This document shows positions 63,629 through 64,000 of a stretch of 64,000 bases of DNA, in pieces. The notes under the pieces are model-generated. The model was not told the origin of the DNA, searched no databases, and was given only the letters and a program-made list of their open reading frames with translations. Each line of letters begins with the position of its first letter. Within the stretch, counting starts at the first letter, position 1. A program made the position numbers and the translations under genes. Source of the DNA: Candidatus Binatia bacterium (GTDB lineage: Bacteria; Desulfobacterota; Binatia; UBA12015); assembly GCA_029243485.1 (NCBI GenBank), contig JAQWRY010000007.1, positions 62,001-126,000 on the forward strand. Reading direction: 5' to 3'.

Positions 63629-64000
63629 TCAAGGCGTCGGCGTTGCCTCCGTCGATGGCGTCGGCGTGGCGGTGGGGGACCGGAAGGTTCGAATGACACC
63701 GGCCGTCGCCGTCTGGGTCTCGAAGTCGATGTCGATGCCCGAGATCGACGCGGTCCAGCCGCGTAGGATGTCCTGCAGCTTGTTGTCCGGGTCGGACAAC
63801 TGGGCGAACTCGTCGCCCGGTTCGATCCTGCCGCACCGGCCTTCGTTCCTGCGGCAAATCCAGAAGGCCAGGTCGAGAGAGGACGTCGCATCCACCGTGA
63901 TCCGGAAGTCGAAGTTACCCGCCGAATCGGGGTAGGCCTCACCGGTTGGAAGGCAGCTCGTGAACTCTTCGGGTGGCGCGTCGCTGGGCAGGTCGATGCA
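63629..64000 (-). CDS. C-terminal part of a secreted protein, cut by window edge
   Basis: The minus-strand frame enters from the right end and stops at 63629. The visible 123 residues contain CIDLPSDAPPEEFTSCLPTG, FDFRITVDATSSLDLAFWIC and RNEGRCGRIEPGDEFAQL, with cysteines that suggest an exported protein, and the tail RSPTATPTPSTEATPTP, again a Thr/Pro segment. No family is recognised. It converges with the preceding gene, 6 bases apart. Confidence 0.6.
   Translation of the reverse strand, partial: CIDLPSDAPPEEFTSCLPTGEAYPDSAGNFDFRITVDATSSLDLAFWICRRNEGRCGRIEPGDEFAQLSDPDNKLQDILRGWTASISGIDIDFETQTATAGVIRTFRSPTATPTPSTEATPTP

Overview
This is a GC-rich, gene-dense bacterial chromosome segment with short intergenic gaps and many stop/start overlaps (ATGA, GTGA, TTGA). 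The gene set suggests a Gram-negative bacterium: a TonB-like protein, Tat component, AmiC-type amidase, lipoprotein, ScpAB, TldD/TldE, GlnD, and a glnK-amtB pair with a sigma-54-like promoter. Secreted proteins with Thr/Pro/Ser linkers, 'CNGTETCD' Cys-rich repeats and MJ0042/DUF3426 proteins point to a deltaproteobacterial-type lineage (Myxococcota or Binatota-like). That placement is inference; no rRNA is present to prove it.

Layout. 1-16.6 kb (+): 3' part of sppA, an IHF/HU gene, a HIT hydrolase, a MoxR-type AAA+ ATPase with its VWA partner and a small secreted protein, then mutS, an AMIN/Amidase_3 amidase, glnD, a Xer recombinase, trpS, scpA, scpB and an RluB-type pseudouridine synthase. 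16.5-29.6 kb (all -): SirB1-like protein, tldD-tldE, nadA with an NrtR-like regulator, a DUF1800/DUF1501 pair, a D-threonine-aldolase-like enzyme, two membrane proteins and an FGGY kinase. 29.7-34.4 kb (+): DHH phosphoesterase, TetR regulator and a large secreted protein with duplicated Cys modules, P-domain and hydrolase-like end. 34.4-35.1 kb: a decay zone with an IS630 remnant and a Cys-rich pseudogene. 35.1-43 kb: queG, a FliA-type sigma factor, mobA, 5-FCL, metK, remnants of a DNA glycosylase and a beta-propeller, and small genes (S4 protein, GNAT, CYTH, LeuD-like). 43-49.6 kb (+): surE, hisS, aspS, a 5' scrap of alanine dehydrogenase (-), folD-gcvT-gcvH. 49.6-55.5 kb: tonB-like (-), tatA (+), DUF3426 protein (-), lipoprotein gene joined to a tRNA-Leu (-), amtB and glnK (-). 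55.6-64 kb (+): valS-nadC-birA-coaX, an EF-G paralogue with a coupled HEAT-like protein, and the 3' end of a secreted protein gene (-).

How the genes connect. Nitrogen control is represented by glnD, glnK and amtB; NAD synthesis by nadA, nadC and the NrtR-like regulator; one-carbon metabolism by folD, gcvT, gcvH, 5-FCL and metK; chromosome maintenance by IHF, mutS, Xer and ScpAB; translation by trpS, hisS, aspS, valS, queG, RluB, the EF-G paralogue and tRNA-Leu. The most intriguing pieces are the AAA+/VWA pair with a Cys4 insertion, the secreted protein with duplicated C-x21-C-x14-C modules, the nadA-NrtR unit with a perfect palindrome at its promoter, a LeuD-like protein lacking the active-site motif, and the 179-nt out-of-frame overlap of scpB and the RluB gene.
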